DNA of 64,000 nt from Clostridium manihotivorum. GTDB taxonomy: Bacteria > Bacillota > Clostridia > Clostridiales > Clostridiaceae. Within the stretch, counting starts at the first letter, position 1; each line of letters opens with the position of its first letter. A program made the position numbers and the translations under genes. The notes beneath the pieces are model-generated. The model searched no databases, had not been told where the DNA came from, and worked only from the letters and a program-made list of their open reading frames with translations. The DNA lies in assembly GCF_004015185.1 (NCBI RefSeq), contig NZ_CP025746.1, forward strand, positions 2,125,776 to 2,189,775, in the 5' to 3' direction. Shown in pieces: positions 9,159 through 18,727 of this stretch.

Positions 9159-9806
9159 TTATAAGATGTAAGCATAAATTAAATAGAAGTGGCTTAAACT
9201 TCCTAATAGTACGAAAACATGAAACAGTTCATGAAATCCGAATTTAGAAGAAAGATTAGGTGATTTTAAGGCATAAATTACTCCGCCTATAGTATATAGT
9301 AATCCACCTATTAAAAGCCAAATGAAGCCAGGCATAAGTAATGCTCTGTAAAGAGGTCCGCTAAAAGTTAAAGCTAACCATCCCATTATTATATAAAAGG
9401 CTGTGTATAACCAACGAGGAGAATTAAACCAAAAGATCTTTAATGCTATTCCAGCTACAGCTAAAGTCCACACAGTTGATAATACAAAAGTTTTCAGAAA
9501 TCCGTCCAAAACTCCAATACATATAGGGGTATAGGTTCCCGCAATAAGTACGAATATCATCGAGTGATCTACTTTTCTTAATAATAAAAGCTTATTATCA
9601 GAAGTTTTTGCCCAATGATATATAGAACTAGCGCTATACAAGAAAATTAGAGACAGTCCAAATATTATGGCTCCTGTAAGTTTGCCAGGTAAAGAGCCAT
9701 CAACAACTATTACCTTTTCAATCATAAATATCAGCCCTATAAGTGAAGCGATAGCTCCTAATACATGAGTTAAACTATTAACAGGCTCTCTTATATACTT
9801 TGTCAT
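9159..9806 (-). CDS. Hemolysin III family (PAQR/YqfA-like) membrane protein
   Basis: 215-residue integral membrane protein with seven likely membrane segments. The family signatures are present: REPVNSLTHVLGAI at the N-terminus, SSIYHWAK, KVDHSMIFVLIAGTYTPI in the middle and GFHELFHVFVLLGSLSHF at the C-terminus. The Ser and His residues of these motifs form the metal site of the PAQR/HlyIII superfamily. The bacterial members have no settled function. The hemolysin name comes from one Bacillus cereus protein. The gene has its own terminator. Confidence 0.88.
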   Translation of the reverse strand: MTKYIREPVNSLTHVLGAIASLIGLIFMIEKVIVVDGSLPGKLTGAIIFGLSLIFLYSASSIYHWAKTSDNKLLLLRKVDHSMIFVLIAGTYTPICIGVLDGFLKTFVLSTVWTLAVAGIALKIFWFNSPRWLYTAFYIIMGWLALTFSGPLYRALLMPGFIWLLIGGLLYTIGGVIYALKSPNLSSKFGFHELFHVFVLLGSLSHFYLIYAYIL

Positions 9807-10030
9807 AACATCAGCTCCTATAGATTTTTTATCTAGTTAACTTAACTACTTGTTGTTGTAATTGTATTATACGATATCATATAATAGCTTTGCAATAGTT
9901 ATTATGAATCATTTTTCTATATTTATTCATGCTAACTATAAAATGCTTGAATAAACTAATATTTTCTATTAATATTAAAATAAGTAGTTTTAAGAACTAC
10001 TTATTGTGCATGCAAATGATGGAGGAGACT

Positions 10031-10618
10031 ATGGATAAAGAAAACTTACAATTTGACTTAGATATATTGAAAGAAATTTTTGATGATTTACATTTTGATA
10101 AAGAAATACAGCCTGAACAAATACCAAAACTAGATTTATATATGGACCAAGTTATAACTTTATTTGAAAGTAACTTGTTTGAGACAAAGAGAAATAGTGA
10201 GAATAAGTTGCTTACTAAAACCATGATAAACAATTATACAAAAGATAAACTACTAATGGCTGCAAAGAAGAAGAAATATACTAGAGAGCATATAATACTA
10301 ATGATTATAATATATAACCTAAAGCAAAGCTTGGCTATTAATGATATTAAAAGTATCCTTAAACCTATAGTAGATAGCATTGAGAATGAAACTGGTGATG
10401 AAGTAGCTTTAGATTTATTGTACAATAAATATCTTTTGATAAAGAATAATAATTCAGAGGAAATTAAGTCTTCAGCAGAGCAAAAACTTAGAGAAGTAAA
10501 GGACGAAGAAGGGGATGTATTATTGTACATACTTTCCGTAATTGATATGGCAAATGGCTATAGGAAAATAGCTGAGAAATTGATTGATCATTATTTTGTA
10601 AGCAGTTCTGACAATTAA
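10031..10618 (+). CDS. DUF1836 domain protein
   Basis: 195-residue cytosolic protein. I use the ATG at 10031 because GGAGGAG lies 7 nt upstream. An upstream TTG would add 34 unlikely residues. The central stretch PKLDLYMDQVITLFES, KLLTKTMINNYTKDKLL, KKKKYTREHIILMIIIY and NDIKSIL is the DUF1836 pattern, an alpha-helical domain resembling MerR-type HTH proteins and common in Firmicutes. A 12-bp hairpin (about 9979-10005) sits just before the ribosome site. The gene is 14 nt ahead of the BusR-like regulator and is probably co-transcribed with it. Its function is unknown. Confidence 0.8.
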   Translation: MDKENLQFDLDILKEIFDDLHFDKEIQPEQIPKLDLYMDQVITLFESNLFETKRNSENKLLTKTMINNYTKDKLLMAAKKKKYTREHIILMIIIYNLKQSLAINDIKSILKPIVDSIENETGDEVALDLLYNKYLLIKNNNSEEIKSSAEQKLREVKDEEGDVLLYILSVIDMANGYRKIAEKLIDHYFVSSSDN

Positions 10619-10632
10619 CAAAGGGGTACATC

Positions 10633-11253
10633 ATGGAAAACAATATTATAATACCTGTATATCAAAGGATAGCTATAGATATAGCAAATAAAATAAATTC
10701 TGGAAAGTTAGCAGTTGGGGAAAGATTATTTGGTAGATCTATTTTAGCTAGTGAATACAATGTTTCTCCAGAAACAATAAGAAGAGCTATAAAGTTACTA
10801 GAAGATGTTGATATAGTTGAATCTACCAAAGGTAGTGGTGTATTAATTATCTCTAGAGAAAATGCTTTCAAGTATATTAGTAGATTTTCTAACATTGAGT
10901 CTGTGAAAGATTTGAAGATAAAGATTAATAATATAATAGAAGAAAAAAGAAAACTAGATAGTATATTAATAGACTCAATAAATAAGATAGAGGAGTATTC
11001 ATCAAAATTAAAAGACAGCAATCCAATGGTACCGGTAGAGGTTGAAGTTCCTGATGAATCTTCACATATAGGGAAAACTATATCGGAGTTGAAGTTTTGG
11101 CAAAATACAGGAGGAACAGTTGTAGGTATAAAGAGGAATGGAAGCATAGTTATATCACCTGGTCCGTATGCATTAATTACGAAGGATGACATACTTCTTG
11201 TAATCGGTGATGAAAACATAATGGAGAGAGTAGTAACATTCCTAAAGGATTAG
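10633..11253 (+). CDS. busR: BusR-like GntR regulator with C-terminal RCK_C domain
   Basis: 206 residues in three parts. Residues 8-75 form a GntR winged helix (YQRIAIDIANKI, SETIRRAIKLLEDV-type pattern, STKGSGVLI). Residues about 85-125 form a charged coiled coil. Residues about 135-206 form an RCK_C/TrkA_C domain (GKTISELKFWQNTGGTVVGI, SPGPYALITKDDILLVIG). This domain order is that of BusR, which binds c-di-AMP through RCK_C and represses compatible-solute uptake in lactic acid bacteria and streptococci. The neighbouring convergent operon is an Opu-type solute transporter with a perfect inverted repeat over its promoter, which fits that role. The c-di-AMP link is inference from the family. 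Confidence 0.85.
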   Translation: MENNIIIPVYQRIAIDIANKINSGKLAVGERLFGRSILASEYNVSPETIRRAIKLLEDVDIVESTKGSGVLIISRENAFKYISRFSNIESVKDLKIKINNIIEEKRKLDSILIDSINKIEEYSSKLKDSNPMVPVEVEVPDESSHIGKTISELKFWQNTGGTVVGIKRNGSIVISPGPYALITKDDILLVIGDENIMERVVTFLKD

Positions 11254-11321
11254 TATAATGCAACAAAGTAAATAGTATGAATATTACTATGTTACACTTT
11301 AAAATATAGAGAATTATAGAT

Positions 11322-11368
11322 AAAAACCATATGTAATCAGATTGAAATCTGGCTACATATGGTTTTTA
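11322..11368. terminator. Bidirectional terminator between busR and the opu operon
   Basis: Stem AAAAACCATATGTA with TACATATGGTTTTT, continued inward by CAGATT/AATCTG. A-run on one side and T-run on the other, between convergent genes. Confidence 0.88.
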
Positions 11369-11375
11369 TTAAATT

Positions 11376-12944
11376 TTATATTAAACCTTGGTCTGATAAA
11401 AATTGTTTTGCAACGTCAGCTGGAGACTCATTTAACTTGTCTACTTTATAGTTTAAGTTTCGCATGGTTTCATCATTTAGATTTCCAGCTAAAGTATCTA
11501 AAACCTGCTTTAGTTCAGGGTGCTTATCAAGTGTATCTTGTCGTATTAAAGGTGCAGCATAATATGGAGGGAAAAACTCTTTGTCATCTTTAAGGACCTT
11601 AAGGTCAAAAGCCTTTATCAATCCATCTGTAGAGAAAGCGTCTATAACATCTGAGTTTCCACTGTTAAGAGCTGTATATCTAAGACCTCCATCTACAGGT
11701 TTTACAGATTTAAAATTCATATTATAAGTTTTTTTCAATCCTAATAAGCCATCTTCTCTGTTTGAGAATTCTATTGTAGAGCCAAGTATTAGCGTATTAC
11801 TCACTTTTGCTAAGTCTGAAAGGCTTTCTAAATTGTACTGCTTTGCCAGCTCCTTAGTAACTGCTAAGGTATAAGTGTTATTAAAACCTAATGGCTTTAG
11901 CCAGTTCATATCATATTTTTCTTTAAAATCTTTTTTGACAATATCGTAGGCTTTATCAGGATCATTAATTAAATCTTCTTTTAATATATCTATTAACCCA
12001 GTACCAGTATATTCAACATATAAATCAAGATCTCCAGATTTTAATGCGCCAAAGGCCACTTGAGTACCACCTAAATTTAATTTCCTATTTACCTTCAAGT
12101 CAGTCTTCGCTTCTATTAAGTCTGCATACATATTCCCTAGTATAAGCTGTTCAGTAAAGTTTTTAGAGCCAATAGTAATACTTTTAGATTTCATATGATA
12201 ATGGTATCCTAGAGCTGAGCTAAAAATTACTATAATTATTATTATACTAGCAATTCTAAAGAGTTTGGAGTTATAAACTCTTCTTTTCTTTTGAGTTGAT
12301 TTATATTTTTTTACTTTATTATTCTTATAAGATAAAAATTTCTCAAGCTTACTAAATATAAAATCTATTGCTAAAGCCAAAATGCATGCTGGTATAGCAC
12401 CTGCTAAAATCATATTATTATCCACAGTTTGTATTCCAGAAAACACCAAGTAACCTAGGCCGCCAGCTCCTATGAAAGCAGCAATGGTCATAAGACCTAC
12501 TGCGGTAACAGCAGAAATCCTTACACCAGCCATTATTACTGGAAGTGCAAGAGGCAGCTGTATCTTATTCAATATTTGACGTTTTGTGAGGCCTATACCT
12601 TTAGCAGCTTCTATGAGATCAGGATCTATATTAGTAAGGCCTGTATGAGTGTTTTTTATTATAGGTAAAAGCGAATATAGAACTACCATTATTATTGATG
12701 GCTTGCTTCCTATACCTACAAAAGGAATTAAAAATCCCAAAAGGGCCAAGGAAGGAATGGCTTGAACGATATTTGCTAAACCTATTATAGGCTTTGATAA
12801 ATTTTTGGATTTTGACACTAATATGCCTAAGGGAACTCCTATTAATATTGCCACTAAAACTGCAAAAACTGTTAAATACAAATGTTGAAATAATAATTGA
12901 AAAACATCACTTTTTTGATTACTTATAAAATTAAGAAAATTCAT
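11376..12944 (-). CDS. Opu-type ABC transporter permease fused to substrate-binding domain
   Basis: 522-residue fusion. Residues 1-205 are a BPD-type permease with five or six membrane segments and the EAA loop [24 protein letters not shown] basic linker and one more membrane segment (about 228-250) lead to an extracytoplasmic substrate-binding domain starting [16 protein letters not shown]. That domain has the OpuAC/OsmX hallmarks [29 protein letters not shown] and [15 protein letters not shown]. Such fusions serve uptake of quaternary amines (betaine, carnitine, choline). A related branch imports ergothioneine (EgtU), so the substrate is open. The start ATG lies just after the ATPase stop, with GGAGGTG inside the end of that gene. 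Confidence 0.9.
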   Translation of the reverse strand: MNFLNFISNQKSDVFQLLFQHLYLTVFAVLVAILIGVPLGILVSKSKNLSKPIIGLANIVQAIPSLALLGFLIPFVGIGSKPSIIMVVLYSLLPIIKNTHTGLTNIDPDLIEAAKGIGLTKRQILNKIQLPLALPVIMAGVRISAVTAVGLMTIAAFIGAGGLGYLVFSGIQTVDNNMILAGAIPACILALAIDFIFSKLEKFLSYKNNKVKKYKSTQKKRRVYNSKLFRIASIIIIIVIFSSALGYHYHMKSKSITIGSKNFTEQLILGNMYADLIEAKTDLKVNRKLNLGGTQVAFGALKSGDLDLYVEYTGTGLIDILKEDLINDPDKAYDIVKKDFKEKYDMNWLKPLGFNNTYTLAVTKELAKQYNLESLSDLAKVSNTLILGSTIEFSNREDGLLGLKKTYNMNFKSVKPVDGGLRYTALNSGNSDVIDAFSTDGLIKAFDLKVLKDDKEFFPPYYAAPLIRQDTLDKHPELKQVLDTLAGNLNDETMRNLNYKVDKLNESPADVAKQFLSDQGLI

Positions 12945-12945
12945 A

Positions 12946-14070
12946 CTAGAAATTCACCTCCAAATCTATTAGATGAGCACTTATTGTAGACAGAATACTT
13001 GTCCTTGTAATTAATCCTTTAAGTTTATTTTCCGAATCAACAACTGGAGCGTAACCTATTTTTTGCTCATTCATAAGTGTCAAAACTTCTATAAGGTTTG
13101 TATCTTCATTGATTTTCGTTATATCTTTAGTCATTAAATCTTCTATAGAGGCTGATCGATTTTCTAGTTTTAGCTGTTTTAATGTTATTAGTCCTTCAAG
13201 TTCATTATTTTTGTTTGTAATAAGAAGACTATCAACTTTATTTGACTTCATAATTTCAAAAGCCTGAAGTACTGATCTTTTAGGTGTTGTTTTTATAGGG
13301 TCTGTCATCATTATATCTTTTGCTTTTATAAATGATGGGTTATTCCAAATCCTATTTTTACCTATGAAGTCTTCAACATAACTGCTAGCAGGTCTTTTTA
13401 ATATATTTTCAGGAGTATCATACTGAGCTATCCTACCATTTTGTAGTATACATATCTTACTGCCTAGCTTTATAGCTTCATCCATGTCATGAGTTACAAA
13501 AACAATAGTTTTCTTCAATTCTTGCTGCATTTGAAATAGTTCTTCTTGAAGTGAACTTCTAGTTATTGGATCAAGAGCACTAAAGGGCTCATCCATCAAT
13601 ATAATATTGGCATTAGTAGCTAAGGCTCTTACAAAACCTACTCTCTGTCTTTGTCCTCCGCTTAGTTCTTCTGGAAATCTATCAAGATATTCAGTAGGAT
13701 TCAAACCAACCATAGATAAGAGAGTTTTACAATTATTAGATAGAGCTTCTAAGTCTTCACCTTTTAATTTAGGAATAAGCTCAATATTTTCTCTCACTGT
13801 CATATGAGGAAATAACCCAGTATTTTGTATTACGTAACCTATGTTCCTTCTAAGTTCAATAGTGTCAATAGTAGATATATCTTTGCTATCAATCAATATT
13901 TCACCTGATGTTGGTATATTTAATTTGTTAATCATCTTTAGTAAGGTAGTTTTTCCACAACCACTAGGACCTATTAAAACTACGAAATCTCCATCTTCTA
14001 TGGATAAATTGAATTTATCTATTATGTTTTTATTATTAAATTGTTTTGATATATTCTTAAATTCAATCAT
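12946..14070 (-). CDS. opuCA: Opu-type ABC transporter ATPase with tandem CBS domains
   Basis: 374 residues. The ABC domain has [12 protein letters not shown] (Walker A), [11 protein letters not shown] (signature) and [13 protein letters not shown] (Walker B). After residue 250 come two CBS motifs, [15 protein letters not shown] and [16 protein letters not shown]. This is the OpuCA/ProV-like layout in which CBS domains gate transport. In Listeria OpuCA the CBS pair binds c-di-AMP. Together with the neighbouring BusR-like regulator this suggests control of solute uptake at both the transcription and the activity level, which is inference. It is the first gene of the operon, with AAGGAGG 8 nt before the ATG. 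Confidence 0.9.
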   Translation of the reverse strand: MIEFKNISKQFNNKNIIDKFNLSIEDGDFVVLIGPSGCGKTTLLKMINKLNIPTSGEILIDSKDISTIDTIELRRNIGYVIQNTGLFPHMTVRENIELIPKLKGEDLEALSNNCKTLLSMVGLNPTEYLDRFPEELSGGQRQRVGFVRALATNANIILMDEPFSALDPITRSSLQEELFQMQQELKKTIVFVTHDMDEAIKLGSKICILQNGRIAQYDTPENILKRPASSYVEDFIGKNRIWNNPSFIKAKDIMMTDPIKTTPKRSVLQAFEIMKSNKVDSLLITNKNNELEGLITLKQLKLENRSASIEDLMTKDITKINEDTNLIEVLTLMNEQKIGYAPVVDSENKLKGLITRTSILSTISAHLIDLEVNF

Positions 14071-14090
14071 AAATAAACCTCCTTGTTTTA

Positions 14091-14134
14091 CAAAGTAACA
14101 ACTTTATAATAACATATAAGTTGTTACTTTGCAA
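14091..14134 (-). promoter_or_regulatory. opu promoter covered by a perfect inverted-repeat operator
   Basis: CAAAGTAACAACTT (14091-14104) and its exact reverse complement (14118-14131) are separated by 13 bp. Read on the minus strand, TTGCAA (14134-14129) and TATTAT (14111-14106) are 17 bp apart and make a plausible -35/-10 pair, so the palindrome covers the whole core promoter. The opuCA ribosome site follows about 10 nt downstream. The most likely ligand is the BusR-like repressor encoded at 10633. This is inferred from position and symmetry. Confidence 0.7.
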
Positions 14135-14427
14135 ATTTGTATAATTTGCTTTTAATTAACTTAGTATGATAAAAGGTGCTTTTTGTAAGCGAGACGATAC
14201 CTTTTAAAAAGCGAAAATAACTATATTTTTATATCTTATATAAGAGATTATCTGTGAAGCAAATTATATTGGTCCATGCTCTAAGTTCTAAGTAATTAAT
14301 AGAATTCATTTACTTTATTGAGCATACATTTACAATATAGAGAAAAGAAAGGAGGAGCGCAACTAAACATAAATAAATCTATAGAATAATACTACTATTG
14401 ATTTTATATAAGTTTAGTACTTAATAT

Positions 14428-14817
14428 ATGAATGATATTGAAAAACAAGAGTTTTACAAGCATATGACCTTTGCATGCAGAAGAAATGTAGCTAGTCTTA
14501 TAAAGGCTTTAGGGCCTGCAGAGAATATGAAAAAAGTTAGAACTGTAATGTACCCTTCTATAGTAATTATAGGTTTACTTAAGTTGTATGTGGATTTTAA
14601 AGATTATACTAATATGCTATTTGTTCCAATAATAGTGTTATTAGGCATTGAAATAGTAGAGAAATTGACTGCGCCAGCCATAAATAGGGTGGAAGCTATA
14701 AGAAAAGCAATCATTACAAATTTGAAGAGTGATAGTTTTAACTGTGAAGGTAAGTGTGCATGCAATCAGATGTTTCAAGAGTTTATGTTGGACAAGTATA
14801 ACATAAAGTTGTTCTGA
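14428..14817 (+). CDS. Hypothetical small membrane protein with Cys-rich tail
   Basis: 129 residues, not recognised. Residues 44-60 and 62-78 are hydrophobic and could form a membrane hairpin. The C-terminal tail contains CEGKCACNQM, a possible metal- or redox-active cluster. The only in-frame start is the ATG at 14428 (a TAA lies two codons before it), yet no ribosome site precedes it. A strong AAAGGAGGAG sits about 75 nt upstream at 14349 without a start codon in this frame. The start region may therefore have been altered, or the gene is weakly translated. It is divergent from the opu operon. Confidence 0.5.
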   Translation: MNDIEKQEFYKHMTFACRRNVASLIKALGPAENMKKVRTVMYPSIVIIGLLKLYVDFKDYTNMLFVPIIVLLGIEIVEKLTAPAINRVEAIRKAIITNLKSDSFNCEGKCACNQMFQEFMLDKYNIKLF

Positions 14818-14845
14818 AATAATAATAACATCTATTTATTGATCT

Positions 14846-14925
14846 ATGTAAGTACTGTTTGGAAGTTAAATGGATAATAATCAATGTTTTAATGATATTC
14901 AAAGAATTAATATGATTTTGTTAAA
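14846..14925. repeat. Decayed MITE-like element, copy D
   Basis: Degenerate relative of the repeat at 30401. GTACTGTTTGGAAGTTAAATGG corresponds to its left arm, and ATGTTTTAATGA followed by CAAAGAATTAATATGATTTT (14900-14919) matches its interior nearly base for base. The right arm is no longer recognisable. Confidence 0.6.
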
Positions 14926-14998
14926 GATCTAATATATCGGAACTAAGTTTATACTTGATGGAAAATCCAGAGTTCTATGGATCTTCTTGCATGTTTTA

Positions 14999-15030
14999 AA
15001 AGCTCCTCTTGGTTTTGAGAGGAGCTTTAA
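14999..15030. terminator. Intrinsic terminator
   Basis: 11-bp stem AAAGCTCCTCT/AGAGGAGCTTT with A- and T-rich flanks, between the gene ending at 14817 and the convergent HD gene. Confidence 0.8.
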
Positions 15031-15068
15031 TAAATACAGATTTTATTCTTCAGCAATTTATATCAAAT

Positions 15069-15563
15069 CTAGAATTTATATATAGAATTTAACAAGTCTT
15101 TACCAGTATTGGTTTTGAATATTTTTTCTTCTATAGTACATAGACTTTCCATAGGAATTTCGTCCTCATATATATTTACTAGGAAATCAGCTTCTATGAG
15201 GATCTGAAAGTCTAATCCATCTATCTTATCATAGCTATGATGATTGCCAATAAGATAGCAGATTCTATCAATAGTTTCTTCAGGTATATAAAAACCCATC
15301 AAAATACTTCTTGCTACAGGTGGCCCCTCTATTTCTTGGTACTTTCCGTTTGAAGAATTATACTTTTCTTCACTTACTTTTATTCCTATATCATGGAGTA
15401 TTGAGGAAATCTCTACAATGAAAAGTTTATCAGTATCTATGTATTCCAATTCGCCAATGAGTTTTGCAAAGGAATGTACCTTTAAGGCGTGATTTATTCT
15501 TTTGATGTCTCCATCGAAATATTTAATCATATTACTTATAATCTTAGAAGTTATTGCGTTCAT
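15069..15563 (-). CDS. HD domain phosphohydrolase-like protein
   Basis: 164 residues with the metal-ligand pattern of HD proteins: HALKVHSFAK (H), ISSILHDIGIK (HD), YLIGNHHSYDKI (HH) and LIEADFLVNI (D). The spacing fits a short stand-alone HD hydrolase of the metazoan-type nucleotidase or phosphatase group. No second domain is visible and the substrate cannot be read from the sequence. It stands alone, with AAAGGGGG upstream of its ATG. Confidence 0.8.
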   Translation of the reverse strand: MNAITSKIISNMIKYFDGDIKRINHALKVHSFAKLIGELEYIDTDKLFIVEISSILHDIGIKVSEEKYNSSNGKYQEIEGPPVARSILMGFYIPEETIDRICYLIGNHHSYDKIDGLDFQILIEADFLVNIYEDEIPMESLCTIEEKIFKTNTGKDLLNSIYKF

Positions 15564-15837
15564 AGAAGCCCCCTTTATATTAGAAGTTTTTAGTATACAA
15601 GAATATTATAATATTAAGCTTTCAGAAAATATATATAAATATAATTAATATGGTTAGGAAACCTATAACTTTGAATTCAACTTAGAAATATACTGATAAT
15701 AAGATGGAATATTATTAGGTATACGTTGAGAATAATACACTTATGTATAGATTTTTAATACTACTAAGCTTATGTGGTGTTTTTAAACATAGGCAACAAT
15801 AATTATGTTGTATTTTTGGAAGGAGGAAATTTATCGT

Positions 15838-18438
15838 ATGAAGGTAACTAATTCAGAGGAGTTAATGCAAAGAATAGAACAGGTAAGAGAAGCTCAGAGA
15901 ACTTTTGCTTCTTATAGTCAAGAAAAGGTGGACGAAATTTTTAGGCAAGCAGCCATGGCTGCTAATAATGCCAGAATAGCCCTAGCAAAATTAGCAGCAG
16001 AAGAAACTGGTATGGGTGTAGTTGAGGATAAGGTAATTAAAAATCATTTTGCCTCAGAGTATATATATAATAAATATAAAAATGATAAAACCTGTGGGCT
16101 TCTAGATTATGATGAAGCATTTGGTATAGCAAGAGTAGCAGAGCCTATTGGTGTGGTGGCGGCAATAATACCTACTACCAATCCAACTTCAACTGCGATT
16201 TTTAAGGCTCTAATATCCTTAAAGACAAGGAATGGAATAATCTTTTCTCCTCATCCAAGAGCGAAAGCATCCACAATTGCTGCTGCTAAAACTGTATTAG
16301 ACGCTGCTGTTAAAGCTGGAGCTCCAGAAAATATTATAGGCTGGATTGATGAGCCATCAGTGGAACTTTCACAAATGGTTATGAGAGAAGCGGATATAAT
16401 ACTTGCCACTGGGGGACCAGCAATGGTAAAGGCTGCTTATTCTTCAGGAAAACCAGCTATAGGTGTAGGTTCAGGAAATACACCAGTAATAATTGATGAG
16501 ACTGCTCATATTAAAATGGCAGTAAGCTCTATATTGCTTTCAAAAACCTTTGATAATGGTATGATTTGTGCATCTGAGCAGGCCTTAGTTGTATTAAAAG
16601 AGGTTTACGATGAGGTAAAAAAGGAGCTTTATGATAGAGGGGCTTATATCTTAAATGAAGAGGAAACAGAGAAGGTAAGAAAAGTAATACTTAATGATAA
16701 AGGTGGTTTGAATTCAGATATTGTTGGCCAGTCTGCACATAAAATTGCAGAGCTTGCAGGAGTTGAAGTACCAAAGCACTCTAAGGTCTTAGTTGGAGAA
16801 GTTGAATCAGTTGAGTTAGAAGAACCATTTTCACATGAAAAATTATCTCCAGTACTAGCAATGTATAAGGCTGAAAACTTTGAAGAAGCTTTGGTAAAAG
16901 CTTCAAGGTTAGTAGAACTTGGAGGTTTTGGTCATACTTCAGTATTGTATACAGACCAGACAAGAAGTGCTGATAGAATTTCAGACTTTGGAAATATGAT
17001 GAAGACTGCAAGAACAATAGTAAATATGCCAGCATCCCAGGGTGCAATAGGAGATATATACAATTTTAAGCTAGCGCCATCTTTAACCTTAGGTTGTGGC
17101 TCATGGGGAGGAAATTCAGTGTCAGAAAATGTTGGTCCTAAACACTTACTAAATATCAAGAATGTGGCTGAGAGGAGAGAAAATATGCTTTGGTTCAGGG
17201 TACCAGAGAAGATATATTTTAAGTATGGATCTCTTGCTGTAGCATTAAGGGAATTAGTTGATATGGGTAAGAAGAGAGCCTTTATAGTTACGGATAAGGT
17301 TCTATATGATTTAGGTTATGCTGATATGGCTATAAAAGTTTTAGAGGAAGGCCATGTTGATTTTAGAGTTTTCTATGATGTAGAGCCGGATCCAACACTA
17401 GCAACTGCCAAGAACGGTGCAGAACAAATGGATAAATTCAAACCAGATGTTATTATAGCTTTAGGTGGTGGATCACCTATGGATTGCGCTAAGATTATGT
17501 GGGTAATGTATGAGCATCCAGATGTAAGATTTGAAGATTTAGCTATGAGATTTATGGATATAAGAAAGAGAGTTTATAAGTTCCCAGAGTTAGGACGTAA
17601 GGCTATGATGGTATCAATACCTACATCTGCAGGAACTGGATCGGAGGTAACGCCTTTTGCAGTAATTACAGATGAAAAGACAGGAATAAAATACCCATTA
17701 GCAGATTACGAATTAACTCCAGGAATGGCAATAATTGATGCTGAGCTTATGATGAATATGCCAAAGAGCTTAACTGCTGCATCTGGAATTGACGCTTTAA
17801 CTCATGCCATAGAGGCTTATGTATCAGTTTTAGCCTCAGAATATACAAATGGCTTAGCCTTAGAGGCTATTAGACTTATATTTAAATATTTACCATTGGC
17901 TTATGACGAAGGTACTACAAATATAAAGGCTAGGGAGAAGATGGCTCATGCGGCTACAATAGCTGGAATGGCTTTTGCAAATGCATTCTTAGGAGTTTGT
18001 CACTCAATGGCACATAAACTAGGCTCAATGCATCACGTACCTCATGGAGTTGCAAATGCATTGCTAATAAATGAAACAATAAAATTTAATGCAGTAGATG
18101 ATCCAAGAAAGCAGACTGCATTTCCACAGTACAGATATCCTAATGCTAAGTGGAGATACAGTGTAATAGCTGATTATTTAAGGCTTGGTGGAGCTTCAGA
18201 AGAAGAGAAAATAGCTAATTTAATTAAGGCTATAGATGACCTTAAAGCTAGAGTAGGCATGCCAAAAACAATATCAGAATGGGGCGTTTCTAAAGAAAAG
18301 TTCTATGCTACCTTAGATGAAATGGTTGAGCAGGCTTTCGATGATCAATGTACAGGTGCCAATCCAAGATATCCACTTATGGGAGAAATAAGACAGATGT
18401 ATATAAATGCATTCGAAGGAACTAGCAAAGAAATTTAA
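15838..18438 (+). CDS. adhE: Bifunctional acetaldehyde-CoA/alcohol dehydrogenase AdhE
   Basis: Reduces acetyl-CoA to acetaldehyde and on to ethanol, regenerating NAD+ in fermentation. It forms spirosomes in the cytosol. I use the ATG at 15838, behind GGAGGAAA, giving 866 residues, the usual size. Residues 1-440 are the CoA-acylating aldehyde dehydrogenase: PTTNPTSTAIFK, GVGSGNTPV and the catalytic Cys in DNGMICASEQ. Residues about 450-866 are the iron alcohol dehydrogenase: LGGGSPMDCAKIMW, PTSAGTGSEVTPF, DALTHAIEAYVS and CHSMAHKLGSMHHVPHG, which supply the Asp and His iron ligands. The 270-bp region upstream holds its promoter. I could not identify a clear Rex site there. Confidence 0.96.
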   Translation: MKVTNSEELMQRIEQVREAQRTFASYSQEKVDEIFRQAAMAANNARIALAKLAAEETGMGVVEDKVIKNHFASEYIYNKYKNDKTCGLLDYDEAFGIARVAEPIGVVAAIIPTTNPTSTAIFKALISLKTRNGIIFSPHPRAKASTIAAAKTVLDAAVKAGAPENIIGWIDEPSVELSQMVMREADIILATGGPAMVKAAYSSGKPAIGVGSGNTPVIIDETAHIKMAVSSILLSKTFDNGMICASEQALVVLKEVYDEVKKELYDRGAYILNEEETEKVRKVILNDKGGLNSDIVGQSAHKIAELAGVEVPKHSKVLVGEVESVELEEPFSHEKLSPVLAMYKAENFEEALVKASRLVELGGFGHTSVLYTDQTRSADRISDFGNMMKTARTIVNMPASQGAIGDIYNFKLAPSLTLGCGSWGGNSVSENVGPKHLLNIKNVAERRENMLWFRVPEKIYFKYGSLAVALRELVDMGKKRAFIVTDKVLYDLGYADMAIKVLEEGHVDFRVFYDVEPDPTLATAKNGAEQMDKFKPDVIIALGGGSPMDCAKIMWVMYEHPDVRFEDLAMRFMDIRKRVYKFPELGRKAMMVSIPTSAGTGSEVTPFAVITDEKTGIKYPLADYELTPGMAIIDAELMMNMPKSLTAASGIDALTHAIEAYVSVLASEYTNGLALEAIRLIFKYLPLAYDEGTTNIKAREKMAHAATIAGMAFANAFLGVCHSMAHKLGSMHHVPHGVANALLINETIKFNAVDDPRKQTAFPQYRYPNAKWRYSVIADYLRLGGASEEEKIANLIKAIDDLKARVGMPKTISEWGVSKEKFYATLDEMVEQAFDDQCTGANPRYPLMGEIRQMYINAFEGTSKEI

Positions 18439-18503
18439 TTATGAGGTAATATAGGAAACTTAATAAATAGTTATTTTACCATATTGGGAAAAAGCAATAA
18501 AAC

Positions 18504-18540
18504 AAAAGCCATAATCATAAAAATGATAATGGCTTTTCTT
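18504..18540 (+). terminator. adhE terminator
   Basis: 15-bp stem with one mismatch (AAAAGCCATAATCAT with ATGATAATGGCTTTT) followed by CTT, 65 nt after the adhE stop. Confidence 0.8.
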
Positions 18541-18727
18541 AATTTGCTAGATAATAATATTTAATGTAAGTATATATAGGTATCCAACTCCAACTATTAA
18601 TTTATACAGCCACAAAATCCTCAGAAGCCGAGATTTTATAGCAAGTATAAATTAAGTTTTCATATAGGAACTCCTTAATGTTTACTTTATGAGATAACTC
18701 TATAATATAAATAGTACATATAAATAA

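Noticed and set aside
10662..11219. Open frame of 185 codons antisense to the BusR-like gene
   Set aside because: It is a shadow of the strongly supported regulator gene, has no ribosome site and shows no family pattern.
14161..14340. Possible structured leader with AAAAGGT/ACCTTTT and GCTTTTT/AAAAAGC complementarity
   Set aside because: The two pairings are short, AT-rich and mutually exclusive, so they are not distinguishable from chance in this composition.
14340..14427. Strong AAAGGAGGAG ribosome-site-like sequence
   Set aside because: No start codon with a lasting frame follows at proper distance, and the gene at 14428 is too far away. No feature is called.
15564..15837. Search for a Rex operator upstream of adhE
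   Set aside because: No convincing TTGTTAA-N4-TTAACAA type site could be read. Only weak inverted repeats are present.
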